This document shows positions 26,041 to 32,959 of a stretch of 36,977 nt of DNA, piece after piece (position 1 is the first letter of the stretch; the number at the start of each line of letters is the position of its first letter). The position numbers were made by a program, and so were the translations under genes. The notes beneath the pieces were generated by a model that ran no database searches, was not told the origin of the DNA, and saw only the letters and a list, made by a program, of their open reading frames with translations. The DNA comes from an uncultured Alistipes sp. GTDB lineage: Bacteria > Bacteroidota > Bacteroidia > Bacteroidales > Rikenellaceae. The stretch spans positions 1 through 36,977 of the forward strand of contig CAUDHE010000012.1 of NCBI GenBank assembly GCA_958449275.1. Reading direction: 5' to 3'.

Positions 26041-26160
26041 CGGGACTTGCGGGCCGCTGTTCGCCGACAGCGACGGAGTGCACGAGCCTTCGGGCGAGTT
26101 GCAGTCCGCCGCGCGGGGTGGCGGCGAACTGCCGACATCGCACAGCGATGTCGATAAATA
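26041..26160 (-). repeat. Intergenic palindromic repeat, family 2, copy F (inverted)
   Basis: Between tsaE and dsbD lies an inverted copy. The main hairpin at 26101-26132 has arms GCAGTCCGCCGC and GCGGCGAACTGC. It is followed by a perfect small hairpin, CGACATCGC-ACA-GCGATGTCG, at 26134-26154. The left part (GTTCGCCGACAGCGACGG, then GAGTTGCAGTCCGCCGC) matches copy A at 123-176. No gene was seen in 25909-26171. Confidence 0.8.
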
Positions 26161-26171
26161 CGCCATGATAC

Positions 26172-26588
26172 TCAATCTATCTCGAACCGCCGTCGCTCGC
26201 CATCGCCCGCCTCTATCCGCACGGTCATGGCGCGGTCGGGAATGAGGGCCTCGATCTTCTCGGGCCACTCCACCAGACATAGGTCGCCCGAATAAAAATA
26301 CTCCTCGTAACCCAGATCGTAAACCTCGTCGATACGGTCTATGCGGTAGAAATCGAAATGGTAGATGCGACGCCCGCCGCCGCCTTCGTATTGGTTGACC
26401 AAAGCGAAAGTAGGGCTGGTAACCGCATCCCCTACCCCCATGCGAGCCGCGATGCGGCTTATGAGAGTGGTCTTTCCCGCTCCCATTTCGCCGCGGAACA
26501 GCACCACGCTGCGGTCGCCGAGCGACGAAAGAATCGCATCGGCCACTTCATCCAGATCGGAAAGCGAGTTTGTCTCCAAAGTCTTCAT
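26172..26588 (-). CDS. tsaE: tRNA threonylcarbamoyladenosine biosynthesis ATPase TsaE
   Basis: The 138-residue P-loop protein works with TsaB and TsaD to place the t6A modification at position 37 of ANN-decoding tRNAs. The Walker A motif is GEMGAGKTT (residues 33-41), followed by the family segment VTSPTFALVNQYEG, HFDFYRID and the C-terminal LVEWPEKIEALIPD. ATG 26588 (MKTLETNSLSDLDEVADAIL) is the natural start; the frame upstream translates the intergenic repeat at 26641-26725 and should not be annotated. It lies downstream of porX, an order seen in other Bacteroidota. Confidence 0.95.
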   Translation of the reverse strand: MKTLETNSLSDLDEVADAILSSLGDRSVVLFRGEMGAGKTTLISRIAARMGVGDAVTSPTFALVNQYEGGGGRRIYHFDFYRIDRIDEVYDLGYEEYFYSGDLCLVEWPEKIEALIPDRAMTVRIEAGDGERRRFEID

Positions 26589-26640
26589 TGTCGTTTGTGT
26601 TTTATGATTATAAGCGAAATCGGCCGCAGTGGTCTTCGAT

Positions 26641-26725
26641 ATTGCGGCGCGATATCGGCAGTTCGCCGCCGCCCCACGCGGCGGACTGCTGCGCCCTCCT
26701 GCCGCCGTCGGCGAACAGCGCATCG
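26641..26725 (+). repeat. Intergenic palindromic repeat, family 2, copy G
   Basis: The main hairpin at 26657-26690 is 34 bases long, the same as copy D, with arms GGCAGTTCGCCGC and GCGGCGGACTGCT. The preceding small hairpin has GATAT...ATATC arms, where copies D and F have CATCG/CGATG, so bases differ but pairing is kept. It is followed by GCCGCCGTCGGCGAACAGC, the inverse of the start of copy F. It sits between porX and tsaE. Confidence 0.8.
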
Positions 26726-26769
26726 CTTAACGGAAATACAGACATTTTCGCCGATATTCGCAATGTATT

Positions 26770-28326
26770 CTATTTTTTTGGCTTCAGTACTATATACGGA
26801 ACGATCATCTCCTCCATCGAAATGCCGCCGTGCTGAAACGTATTGCGGTAATAGCGTATGAACTTGTTGGCGTCGTTGTTATATACCAAAAAGTCGGTAT
26901 TGTAGGCGAAAATGTAACTCGACGAGAGGTTTATGCGCGGCAATTGAATATCCTCGGGACGCGTCACCTCGTAAACCTCGCGCGAATTGTATTGCAGGTT
27001 GCGGCCCGTCTTGTAACGCAGATTGGGCGAAGTCTCGCGGTCGCCCGTCACCTTCACGGGATTGTCGACACGTATGGTGCCGTGGTCGGAGGTGATGATT
27101 ACGGTATGTCCGCGCTCCGAAAGCAGCTTGAGCAGAGTGAACAGATCGGAGTGCTCGAACCACGAACGCGTGAGCGAACGGAACGACGCCTCGTCCTCGG
27201 TAAGTTCGCGGATGATGTCGGTCTCGGTGCGCGCATGCGACAGTATGTCGAGAAAGTTGTAGACGATGACCGAAAAATCGGCGTCGTAGATGCGGCTTAT
27301 GTTGTCGATCAGCTTGCGCCCCGCCTCGGGACGTACCAGCTTGTCGAATGTCCATTTGAAATTCTTGCCGCACGAGGCGAGCTGACGGCGGAGGAACTCC
27401 TCCTCGTATTGGTTCTTGCCACCCTCCTCGTTGTCGTTAAGCCATTTGTCGGGCATCATCTTGTCGATGGCCAGAGGCATCAGCCCCGCAAATACGGCAT
27501 TGCGCGCATATTGGGTGGCCGTAGGCAGTATGGCGCAGTAGAAATCGTCGACGTCAACATCGTAATGACCGCGCAGCAGCGAACTTATGGCGCGCCACTG
27601 GTCGTAACGGAAATTGTCGATCAGCAGCAGCGTTGTCTTCTCATTGGCATCGACCTCGGGAAGTATCTTCTTGCGCAGCAGCGTATGCGACATGACGGGT
27701 ATTTCGTCGTCCGCGGTGCGGCGGTTGATCCAGTTGTAGTAGTTGCGGCGCACGAACTTGCTGAACTCCTGATTGGCCTCGCTTTTCTGGTACACCAGCA
27801 CATCTTTGATGCCGTGATCGGCGGAGTCGGCCAGATCGATCTCCCACCCCGTGATCTTGCGGTAGAGCGTACACCACGCCGAGAACGACGATGCCATCCG
27901 GCACATGGAGGCTATGCGACCGAACTCGGCGCGATAGTCGGCCGTGGTCTGCTCGGTGACGAGTTGACGGGAATGCACGTTTTTCTTGATCGACAACAGC
28001 ACCTGGTTGGGATTCACGGGCTTGATTATGTAGTCGGCGATCTTCGATCCGATGGCTTTGTCCATTATGTTCTCCTCCTCGCTCTTGGTAACCATTATAA
28101 CGGGCGTGGTGGGCCGCACCTCCTTGATCAGAGGCAACGTCTCCAATCCCGTCATGCCGGGCATCATCTCGTCGAGAATAATGAGGTCGTAGGCCGTGGT
28201 ACGCACCATGTCGATGGCGTCGTAGCCGTTGTTGCATGTGTCGACCTCGTAACCTTTGGCCTTCAGAAACAGCACGTGAGGTTTCAACAACTCGATTTCG
28301 TCGTCGACCCAAAGTATCTTTACCAT
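26770..28326 (-). CDS. porX: PorX-type response regulator with PglZ (alkaline-phosphatase superfamily) domain
   Basis: The 518-residue two-domain regulator is named for control of type IX secretion in Porphyromonas. Residues 1-120 form a CheY-like receiver: acidic pair Asp8-Asp9, phospho-acceptor Asp52 (LIILDEMMPG), Thr80 (MVTKS) and Lys102 (IIKPVNP). A helical linker is followed by the PglZ domain from about residue 225: metal site LLLIDNFRYDQW (Asp237), PTATQYARN with Thr271, which aligns with the reported nucleophile in Porphyromonas PorX, and TSDHG near residue 430. No DNA-binding domain is seen. The start codon overlaps the stop of the NUDIX gene (ATGGTAA). Whether this organism has a full type IX system cannot be told here. 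Confidence 0.93.
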   Translation of the reverse strand: MVKILWVDDEIELLKPHVLFLKAKGYEVDTCNNGYDAIDMVRTTAYDLIILDEMMPGMTGLETLPLIKEVRPTTPVIMVTKSEEENIMDKAIGSKIADYIIKPVNPNQVLLSIKKNVHSRQLVTEQTTADYRAEFGRIASMCRMASSFSAWCTLYRKITGWEIDLADSADHGIKDVLVYQKSEANQEFSKFVRRNYYNWINRRTADDEIPVMSHTLLRKKILPEVDANEKTTLLLIDNFRYDQWRAISSLLRGHYDVDVDDFYCAILPTATQYARNAVFAGLMPLAIDKMMPDKWLNDNEEGGKNQYEEEFLRRQLASCGKNFKWTFDKLVRPEAGRKLIDNISRIYDADFSVIVYNFLDILSHARTETDIIRELTEDEASFRSLTRSWFEHSDLFTLLKLLSERGHTVIITSDHGTIRVDNPVKVTGDRETSPNLRYKTGRNLQYNSREVYEVTRPEDIQLPRINLSSSYIFAYNTDFLVYNNDANKFIRYYRNTFQHGGISMEEMIVPYIVLKPKK

Positions 28327-28970
28327 ATTTTTTCCTTTATTTTTTCATACTCGGCAAACACCTTGCGGATCGTCGGATAGGCACTTCGCAGATTGCGCTC
28401 CGACGCCGACGCATCGCACCATTCGGCACACTCGATGCCCTCGCTGCGCTGCGGCGACAGCTCCGACCGACCGTCGGCCGCAAGCAGATACCAAAAGGTG
28501 GTTTTCAACTCCCACACTCCGTAAACGTCGTAAGCGTGCAGCGTATTGCACAGGAGAGTTACAATTTTCGCACCTTCCGCACCCGTCTCCTCGCCGATCT
28601 CGCGAACGGCGCAATCCTCGGCGCTCTCGCCCGCTTCGATATGGCCTTTCGGCAAGTCCCAGCGATCGTTGCGGCGTATCATCACTACCCGACCCTCGGG
28701 ATCGGCGACTATGCCGCCCGCAGCACGCACGCATTTGAAATTAGACGCCAACTCCGCGAACGCTTCGTCGGCGCATTCGGAGGTTACGAAGACCGCGCGA
28801 TCGTATCTCTCGAAAAATTTTACTATATTCGCAGGCGAAAGCGCGCCGTCGCCGTCGTTCCAAACGCGGGTGCGCCCGTCGGCAAAGTCGGCGGCACGGT
28901 ACTCGTCCTCGGGAACAATGCAGAGCGATTTATCGGCGAAATATACGGTTTTGTATCTGTCGTCGTTCAT
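28320..28970 (-). CDS. NUDIX hydrolase
   Basis: The 216-residue product has a NUDIX domain in its C-terminal half. The NUDIX box follows GX5EX7REUXEEXGU: Gly109, Glu115, Arg123-Glu124, Glu127-Glu128 and Gly130 (GHIEAGESAEDC, then AVREIGEETGA), with WDLPKGH before it. The N-terminal 80 residues (YKTVYFADKSLCIVP... VKFFERYDRAVFVTS) look like a small domain of their own, not recognised. Substrates of such enzymes are nucleoside diphosphates linked to another group; this one is unknown. ATG 28970 or 28976 is the start. The last 7 bases overlap porX, a strong sign of coupled translation and shared work. Confidence 0.88.
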   Translation of the reverse strand: MNDDRYKTVYFADKSLCIVPEDEYRAADFADGRTRVWNDGDGALSPANIVKFFERYDRAVFVTSECADEAFAELASNFKCVRAAGGIVADPEGRVVMIRRNDRWDLPKGHIEAGESAEDCAVREIGEETGAEGAKIVTLLCNTLHAYDVYGVWELKTTFWYLLAADGRSELSPQRSEGIECAEWCDASASERNLRSAYPTIRKVFAEYEKIKEKIW

Positions 28971-28989
28971 GGGCATGGGATTTTCGTTA

Positions 28990-28997
28990 CAAAAATA
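28990..28997 (-). promoter_or_regulatory. Bacteroidota -7 element for NUDIX-porX
   Basis: The minus-strand sequence TATTTTTG matches TAnnTTTG and lies 20 bases before ATG 28970. The resulting leader would be only about 10 bases, so the mRNA may be nearly leaderless. The -33 region is weak. Confidence 0.4.
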
Positions 28998-29025
28998 GCA
29001 TATAATTGAAGAAATCGATAAAATT

Positions 29026-31176
29026 ATGAAAAAATCATTTTTATTTATGATGCTTACCGCATTGGGACTGGGAGGCTGCGAGGAAGCGCCCCGACCGCTC
29101 GACATAGACAATCGGCTGACGGCAGACGAGATCGCCGAGGCGCGACTCACCCCGTCGGTGATGTGGAAAATGGGACGCGTGGGCGACGCCGTTCTGTCTC
29201 CCGACGGCGCGAAGGCCGTCTACACCGTGACGCGTTACAACATGGCCGAAAACAAGGGCCTGACCGTCATTTTCATGCGCGACATGGCCTCCGGCGAGGA
29301 GAAAGCCCTCACCGACAACTCGTCGAACAACTCGTCGCCGCAATGGAGCGCCGACTCCGAGCGGATATACTTCGTGTCGAACCGAAGCGGCGCGGCTCAG
29401 GTGTGGAGCATGGCGGCCGACGGCAGCGACGCCCGACGCGTGACCGACGTCGAGGGTGGCATAGAGGGTTACGGCGTGGCGCCGACGGGCGAGCGGATCT
29501 TCTACGTGAAGAAAGTGCATGTCGCCGACCGTCGTTCGGCCGACATATACAAGGATATGGACAAATCGAAAGCCCGCATATACGACGATCTGATGGCACG
29601 CCACTGGGACTACTGGGACGAGGGCGATTACAGCCACATATTCGTGGCCGACATCGCGGCCGACGGGTTGAAGAACGACACCGACATAATAGGCGCCGAC
29701 GCCCCGTGGGATGCTCCGCTCGCACCCTATTTCGACACGGCCGAAATAGCGTGGAGTCCCGACGGCACCAAGCTGGCTTACACCTGCAAGAAGCTCACGG
29801 GTACCGAATACGCCGAATCGACCGATTCGGACATATATGTTTACGACACGGCCGACGGCACGACCGTGAACATCAACAAGCCCGTCGCCGAGGGACGCAA
29901 AACCGAAGATATGGCCGAGGCCCCGGGTTACGACCGCTACCCCGTATGGTCGCCCGACGGAGAGCGCATAGCTTTCTGCTCAATGGCCACGCCCGGGTAT
30001 GAGTCGGACAAGGATCGCCTGATGGTTTACGACATGCGCGGCGGACGCCTGCACTATCTCACCTATGCGTTCGACCACAGCGCGCAGAACGTCGTGTGGC
30101 GCGACGGGCGCACCATCTGCTTCATATCGCCCATAGAAGGCACGCAGCAGATTTGCTCGGCAGAGGTTCCCGCCACCGATGCGACGTGCGGAACGGTGAG
30201 TGTGAAAGTAATAACCTCGGGCGACCACGACATAGCTTCGATGAGTCTGGCGGGCGATCGCTGTCTGGCCACTCTGATGACCATAAGCCGCGACAAGGAG
30301 CTGTACGACGTCGATCTTGCCGACGGCAGGCTGACGCAGCTTACCGAAGTGAACAAGAACATATACGACAACATAAAGACGGGCGAGGTGCAGAAGCGCA
30401 TGGTGACCACCACCGACGGCAAACAGATGCTCACCTGGGTGATCCTGCCGCCCGATTTCGATCCCGCCAAGAAATACCCCGCCATACTCTTCTGCGAGGG
30501 CGGCCCGCAGAGCGTGGTATCGCAGGGCTGGAGCTATCGCTGGAATTTCCAGCTGATGGCCGCCAAGGGTTACATCGTGGTGGCGCCCAACCGCCGCGGT
30601 TGCCCCTCGTTCGGCAGCGAGTGGCGCGAGCAGATCTCGGGCGACTATGCGGGACAGAACATCAAGGATTACCTGTCGGCCATCGACGACGTGGCACGTG
30701 AACCGTGGTGCGACGCCGAGCGACTGGGATGCGTGGGTGCATCGTACGGCGGATATTCGGTATATTTCCTCGCGGGGCATCACCAAAAGCGTTTCAAGGC
30801 GTTCATATCGCACTGCGGAATCTTCAATTTCGAATCGATGTACGGCCAGACCGAGGAGCTGTTCTTCATAAACCACGACTACGGAGGCCCCTATTGGGAC
30901 AAGTCGAATGCCGTGGCGCAACGCTCGTACGCCAACTCGCCGCACAAGTTCGTCGACAAGTGGGACACGCCGATCATGATAATCACGGGCGAGTTCGATT
31001 TCCGCATACCCTACACCCAGTCGCTCGAAGCATTTACGGCGGCACGCGTACGCGGAATCCCCGCTCGACTGGTGGAGTTCGAAAACGAGGCGCATCAGGT
31101 GTTCAAACCTCAGAACTCGATGGTGTGGAACCGCGAGTTCTTCGGATGGCTGGACAAATATGTGAAGCAGGAATAA
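29026..31176 (+). CDS. S9-family (prolyl oligopeptidase / DPP-like) peptidase, lipoprotein
   Basis: The 716-residue product has a lipoprotein signal ending LGLGGC, so it is probably held at the outer or inner membrane, facing the periplasm. An N-terminal beta-propeller (about 45-440) shows repeated WSPDGTKLAY- and WSADSERIYFVS-type TolB/WD40-like blades. The C-terminal alpha/beta hydrolase has nucleophile Ser573 (GASYGGYS), Asp658 (GEFDFRIPY) and His690 (NEAHQVF). This combination fits family S9 aminopeptidases that remove dipeptides or tripeptides during protein use by gut bacteria; the exact specificity is not clear. It is divergent from the NUDIX gene, with a gap of about 50 bases, and upstream of the beta-lactamase. 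Confidence 0.93.
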   Translation: MKKSFLFMMLTALGLGGCEEAPRPLDIDNRLTADEIAEARLTPSVMWKMGRVGDAVLSPDGAKAVYTVTRYNMAENKGLTVIFMRDMASGEEKALTDNSSNNSSPQWSADSERIYFVSNRSGAAQVWSMAADGSDARRVTDVEGGIEGYGVAPTGERIFYVKKVHVADRRSADIYKDMDKSKARIYDDLMARHWDYWDEGDYSHIFVADIAADGLKNDTDIIGADAPWDAPLAPYFDTAEIAWSPDGTKLAYTCKKLTGTEYAESTDSDIYVYDTADGTTVNINKPVAEGRKTEDMAEAPGYDRYPVWSPDGERIAFCSMATPGYESDKDRLMVYDMRGGRLHYLTYAFDHSAQNVVWRDGRTICFISPIEGTQQICSAEVPATDATCGTVSVKVITSGDHDIASMSLAGDRCLATLMTISRDKELYDVDLADGRLTQLTEVNKNIYDNIKTGEVQKRMVTTTDGKQMLTWVILPPDFDPAKKYPAILFCEGGPQSVVSQGWSYRWNFQLMAAKGYIVVAPNRRGCPSFGSEWREQISGDYAGQNIKDYLSAIDDVAREPWCDAERLGCVGASYGGYSVYFLAGHHQKRFKAFISHCGIFNFESMYGQTEELFFINHDYGGPYWDKSNAVAQRSYANSPHKFVDKWDTPIMIITGEFDFRIPYTQSLEAFTAARVRGIPARLVEFENEAHQVFKPQNSMVWNREFFGWLDKYVKQE

Positions 31177-31270
31177 TCAGGGCCGCAGACTGCGGAGCCC
31201 GCTAACAAGGATACGAGTTGCGGGCCTCCGCGGGGCGAGGCTGCGGCCCGCACGGCTCTGCGAGCCGTAA
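31177..31270 (+). repeat. Intergenic palindromic repeat, family 1, copy H
   Basis: The copy is nearly complete: ACGAGTTGCGGGCCTCCGCG at 31213-31232, then GGGCGAGGCTGCGGCCCGCA and a terminal hairpin ACGGCTC-TGC-GAGCCGT at 31252-31268. It occupies almost the whole gap between the S9 peptidase and the beta-lactamase. The hairpin is followed by AAAAATCAC rather than T residues, so it is not a terminator in the sense direction. Confidence 0.8.
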
Positions 31271-31287
31271 AAATCACAACATACTAT

Positions 31288-32172
31288 ATGAAAAAACTAT
31301 CGATAGCGGCGGTCATTGCGACCGCCCTGTTTTTCATGGCGTGCTCCACGACGGGACGCGTCATAGAGAAACGGTTGGCCGACATGCTCGACACCATACC
31401 CGCACGCGTAGGCGTATTCGTAAGCACGAGCGACGGAGTGGAGGCCGGTTACAACGCCGACGAGGAGTTTCCGATGCTCAGCACGTTCAAATTCCCCGTG
31501 GCACTGGCAGTAATGAATGCAATGGAGCGCGAAGGCTCCGATCCGTCGCAGCCCGTAGCCGTAAGTGCGCGACAACTGCTGCCCGACACTTACAGTCCCA
31601 TGCGCGACAAGTACGGCACAAAAGATATCACGACAACGGCAGGCGAGCTGCTCGCCTACTGCGTCTCGCAGAGCGACAACAACGCCTGCGACATACTCAT
31701 CGCCTATGCGGGCGGCATCGACAGCGTGGCGCGTTACGTCGCCGAAACGGGCACAGCACCCATGCGAATAACGGCCACCGAGCAAACGATGCACACCGCG
31801 ACGGAGCGACAGCGCGACAACACGGCGTCGCCGCGAGCAACGGTAGAACTGCTCTCGCTATTCCATGACGGCAAACTGCTCTCGCAGCCCTATCGCGACA
31901 CGCTGATGCGTTACATGACCGAGACATCAACCGGCCCAGACAAGCTTCGCGCGGGAATACCCGAGAATGCCGTTCTGGCCCACAAGACCGGATCGTCGGA
32001 CCGTACGGCCGAAGGAATAAAGATTGCCGACAACGACATAGGTATAATATCGCTGCCCGACGGGCGCGTATGTTACATCGCCGTGTTCGTGTGCGACTCG
32101 CCGATGAGCGACGCCGATAATGCCGCCATCGTAGCGAGCGTGGCGCGGATTGTTTGCAAAGAGTGGAAATAA
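31288..32172 (+). CDS. Class A beta-lactamase, Bacteroidales A2 (CfxA/CblA/PER-like) subgroup, lipoprotein
   Basis: The 294-residue product hydrolyses beta-lactams through an acyl-serine. A lipoprotein signal ends FFMAC (Cys19), so it is probably membrane-attached. Catalytic motifs are complete: STFK (Ser65, Lys68; classical 70 and 73), SDN (129-131; classical 130-132) and HKTGSS (Lys233; classical 234). The omega-loop segment TEQTMHTATERQRDN matches the lengthened loop of PER, CfxA and CblA enzymes, with Glu165 in the place of Glu166. MTETSTGPDKLRAGIPENAVLAHKTG is also typical of that subgroup. It lacks mobile-element neighbours and looks chromosomal. The spectrum cannot be told from sequence. 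Confidence 0.93.
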   Translation: MKKLSIAAVIATALFFMACSTTGRVIEKRLADMLDTIPARVGVFVSTSDGVEAGYNADEEFPMLSTFKFPVALAVMNAMEREGSDPSQPVAVSARQLLPDTYSPMRDKYGTKDITTTAGELLAYCVSQSDNNACDILIAYAGGIDSVARYVAETGTAPMRITATEQTMHTATERQRDNTASPRATVELLSLFHDGKLLSQPYRDTLMRYMTETSTGPDKLRAGIPENAVLAHKTGSSDRTAEGIKIADNDIGIISLPDGRVCYIAVFVCDSPMSDADNAAIVASVARIVCKEWK

Positions 32173-32194
32173 AAAGGGGATTATCCGATTTCAG

Positions 32195-32290
32195 CTTGTA
32201 ATCGCGAGGCGCAGCCTGCGGAGAGAGCGTACAGCGAGCCTCCACGGGGCGAGGTTGCGGCTCGCGCGGCTCTGAAGAGCCGCAAAATAT
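32195..32290 (+). repeat. Intergenic palindromic repeat, family 1, copy I
   Basis: GAGCCTCCACGGGGCGAGGT at 32236-32255 and TGCGGCTCGCGCGGCTC are followed by the perfect hairpin GCGGCTC-TGAA-GAGCCGC at 32266-32283. It lies directly after the beta-lactamase gene, in a 302-base convergent gap with copy J on the opposite side. Confidence 0.8.
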
Positions 32291-32330
32291 CAAAATAAAA
32301 TTCGGCAAGCCTAAATCAGACAGGTCCGAA

Positions 32331-32365
32331 TAAAAAACGTCCCTGCCGCGAAACCGAGCAAGGAC
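32331..32365 (-). terminator. Intrinsic terminator of the YhcH-family gene
   Basis: On the minus strand GTCCTTGCT pairs with GGCAGGGAC (with G-T wobbles) and the stem is followed by GTTTTTTATT. It is about 110 bases past the gene's stop, with repeat copy J in between. Confidence 0.65.
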
Positions 32366-32371
32366 AGAGTT

Positions 32372-32470
32372 AGAAAATGCGGTTCGAAGAACCGCGCAGG
32401 CCGCAGCCCCCCCCGCGGAGGCCCGCAACTCGTAGTTCACTCGTTCGCGTTCCCCGCAAGCTGCGCCCCC
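32372..32470 (-). repeat. Intergenic palindromic repeat, family 1, copy J (inverted)
   Basis: On the minus strand it reads ACGAGTTGCGGGCCTCCGCG, as in copy H, then a run of eight G and CTGCGGCCTGCGCGG, ending in the hairpin GCGGTTC-TTC-GAACCGC (plus-strand 32379-32395). The C8 run at 32407-32414 is a homopolymer that may be misread in sequencing. It lies between the YhcH-family stop and its terminator. Confidence 0.78.
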
Positions 32471-32474
32471 GCTG

Positions 32475-32924
32475 TCAGATCTTCACCTTGAAGATGCACT
32501 TTTTCACATGCCCCTCGCCGAGCATGGGAGCATGTCCGTCCTCGGGAAACAGAATCGAGAACTGTCCCTCGCCGACAGTGTAGAAGCACTGAGGTATGTC
32601 GGTAAAGAGCTGTATATCCTTGGCCTCGTCGAACTCGCCTTCGGCCGTAAGGCAATCCTTCTTCTCGCTCCAGCCGAACGACTCCTCGGGGCCGCGTAAC
32701 AGCAGCTGGATATCGATATACTTGCGATGAAGCTCCAGACGCGCCTGCGAACGGTCGCGCAAATCCAACTCCTGAACGTTTACGAAAATGTCGTCGCCGT
32801 CGATATCGTGACGACCGCACTCCAAAGCGGCCACGTCGTGCGTGTCGATGAAATCGAATACGGTCTTGAAACGCGGATGCAGCGACGCATACCGCTCCTT
32901 GTTCTTCAATGAATCCAAAATCAT
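32475..32924 (-). CDS. YhcH/YjgK/YiaL (NanQ/TabA) family beta-cupin protein
   Basis: The 149-residue product is a single cupin-like domain of the DUF386 family, one member of which (NanQ) is an anomerase for sialic acid in E. coli and another (TabA) affects biofilms. Family motifs are ELHRKYIDIQLLL (His66, Asp71), the GPEESFGW turn and LFPEDGHAPML (Glu128, His131), followed by KKCIFKVKI. The His and Glu residues would bind a metal. Sugar-acid metabolism is the likely role, but no other sialic-acid gene is near. It is a single gene with a terminator; I saw no clear promoter. Confidence 0.92.
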   Translation of the reverse strand: MILDSLKNKERYASLHPRFKTVFDFIDTHDVAALECGRHDIDGDDIFVNVQELDLRDRSQARLELHRKYIDIQLLLRGPEESFGWSEKKDCLTAEGEFDEAKDIQLFTDIPQCFYTVGEGQFSILFPEDGHAPMLGEGHVKKCIFKVKI

Positions 32925-32959
32925 AATATTTACAGTTTGGTTAATAGTCTATTACACAA

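Noticed and set aside
26589..26723. Forty-five extra N-terminal residues of TsaE
   Set aside because: They are encoded by repeat copy G and the gap. The natural start is the ATG at 26588.
31252..31268. Family-1 hairpins as intrinsic terminators
   Set aside because: In copies H and I the hairpin is followed by A residues on the plus strand, and in C by GC-rich sequence. True terminators with T-runs are found separately nearby.
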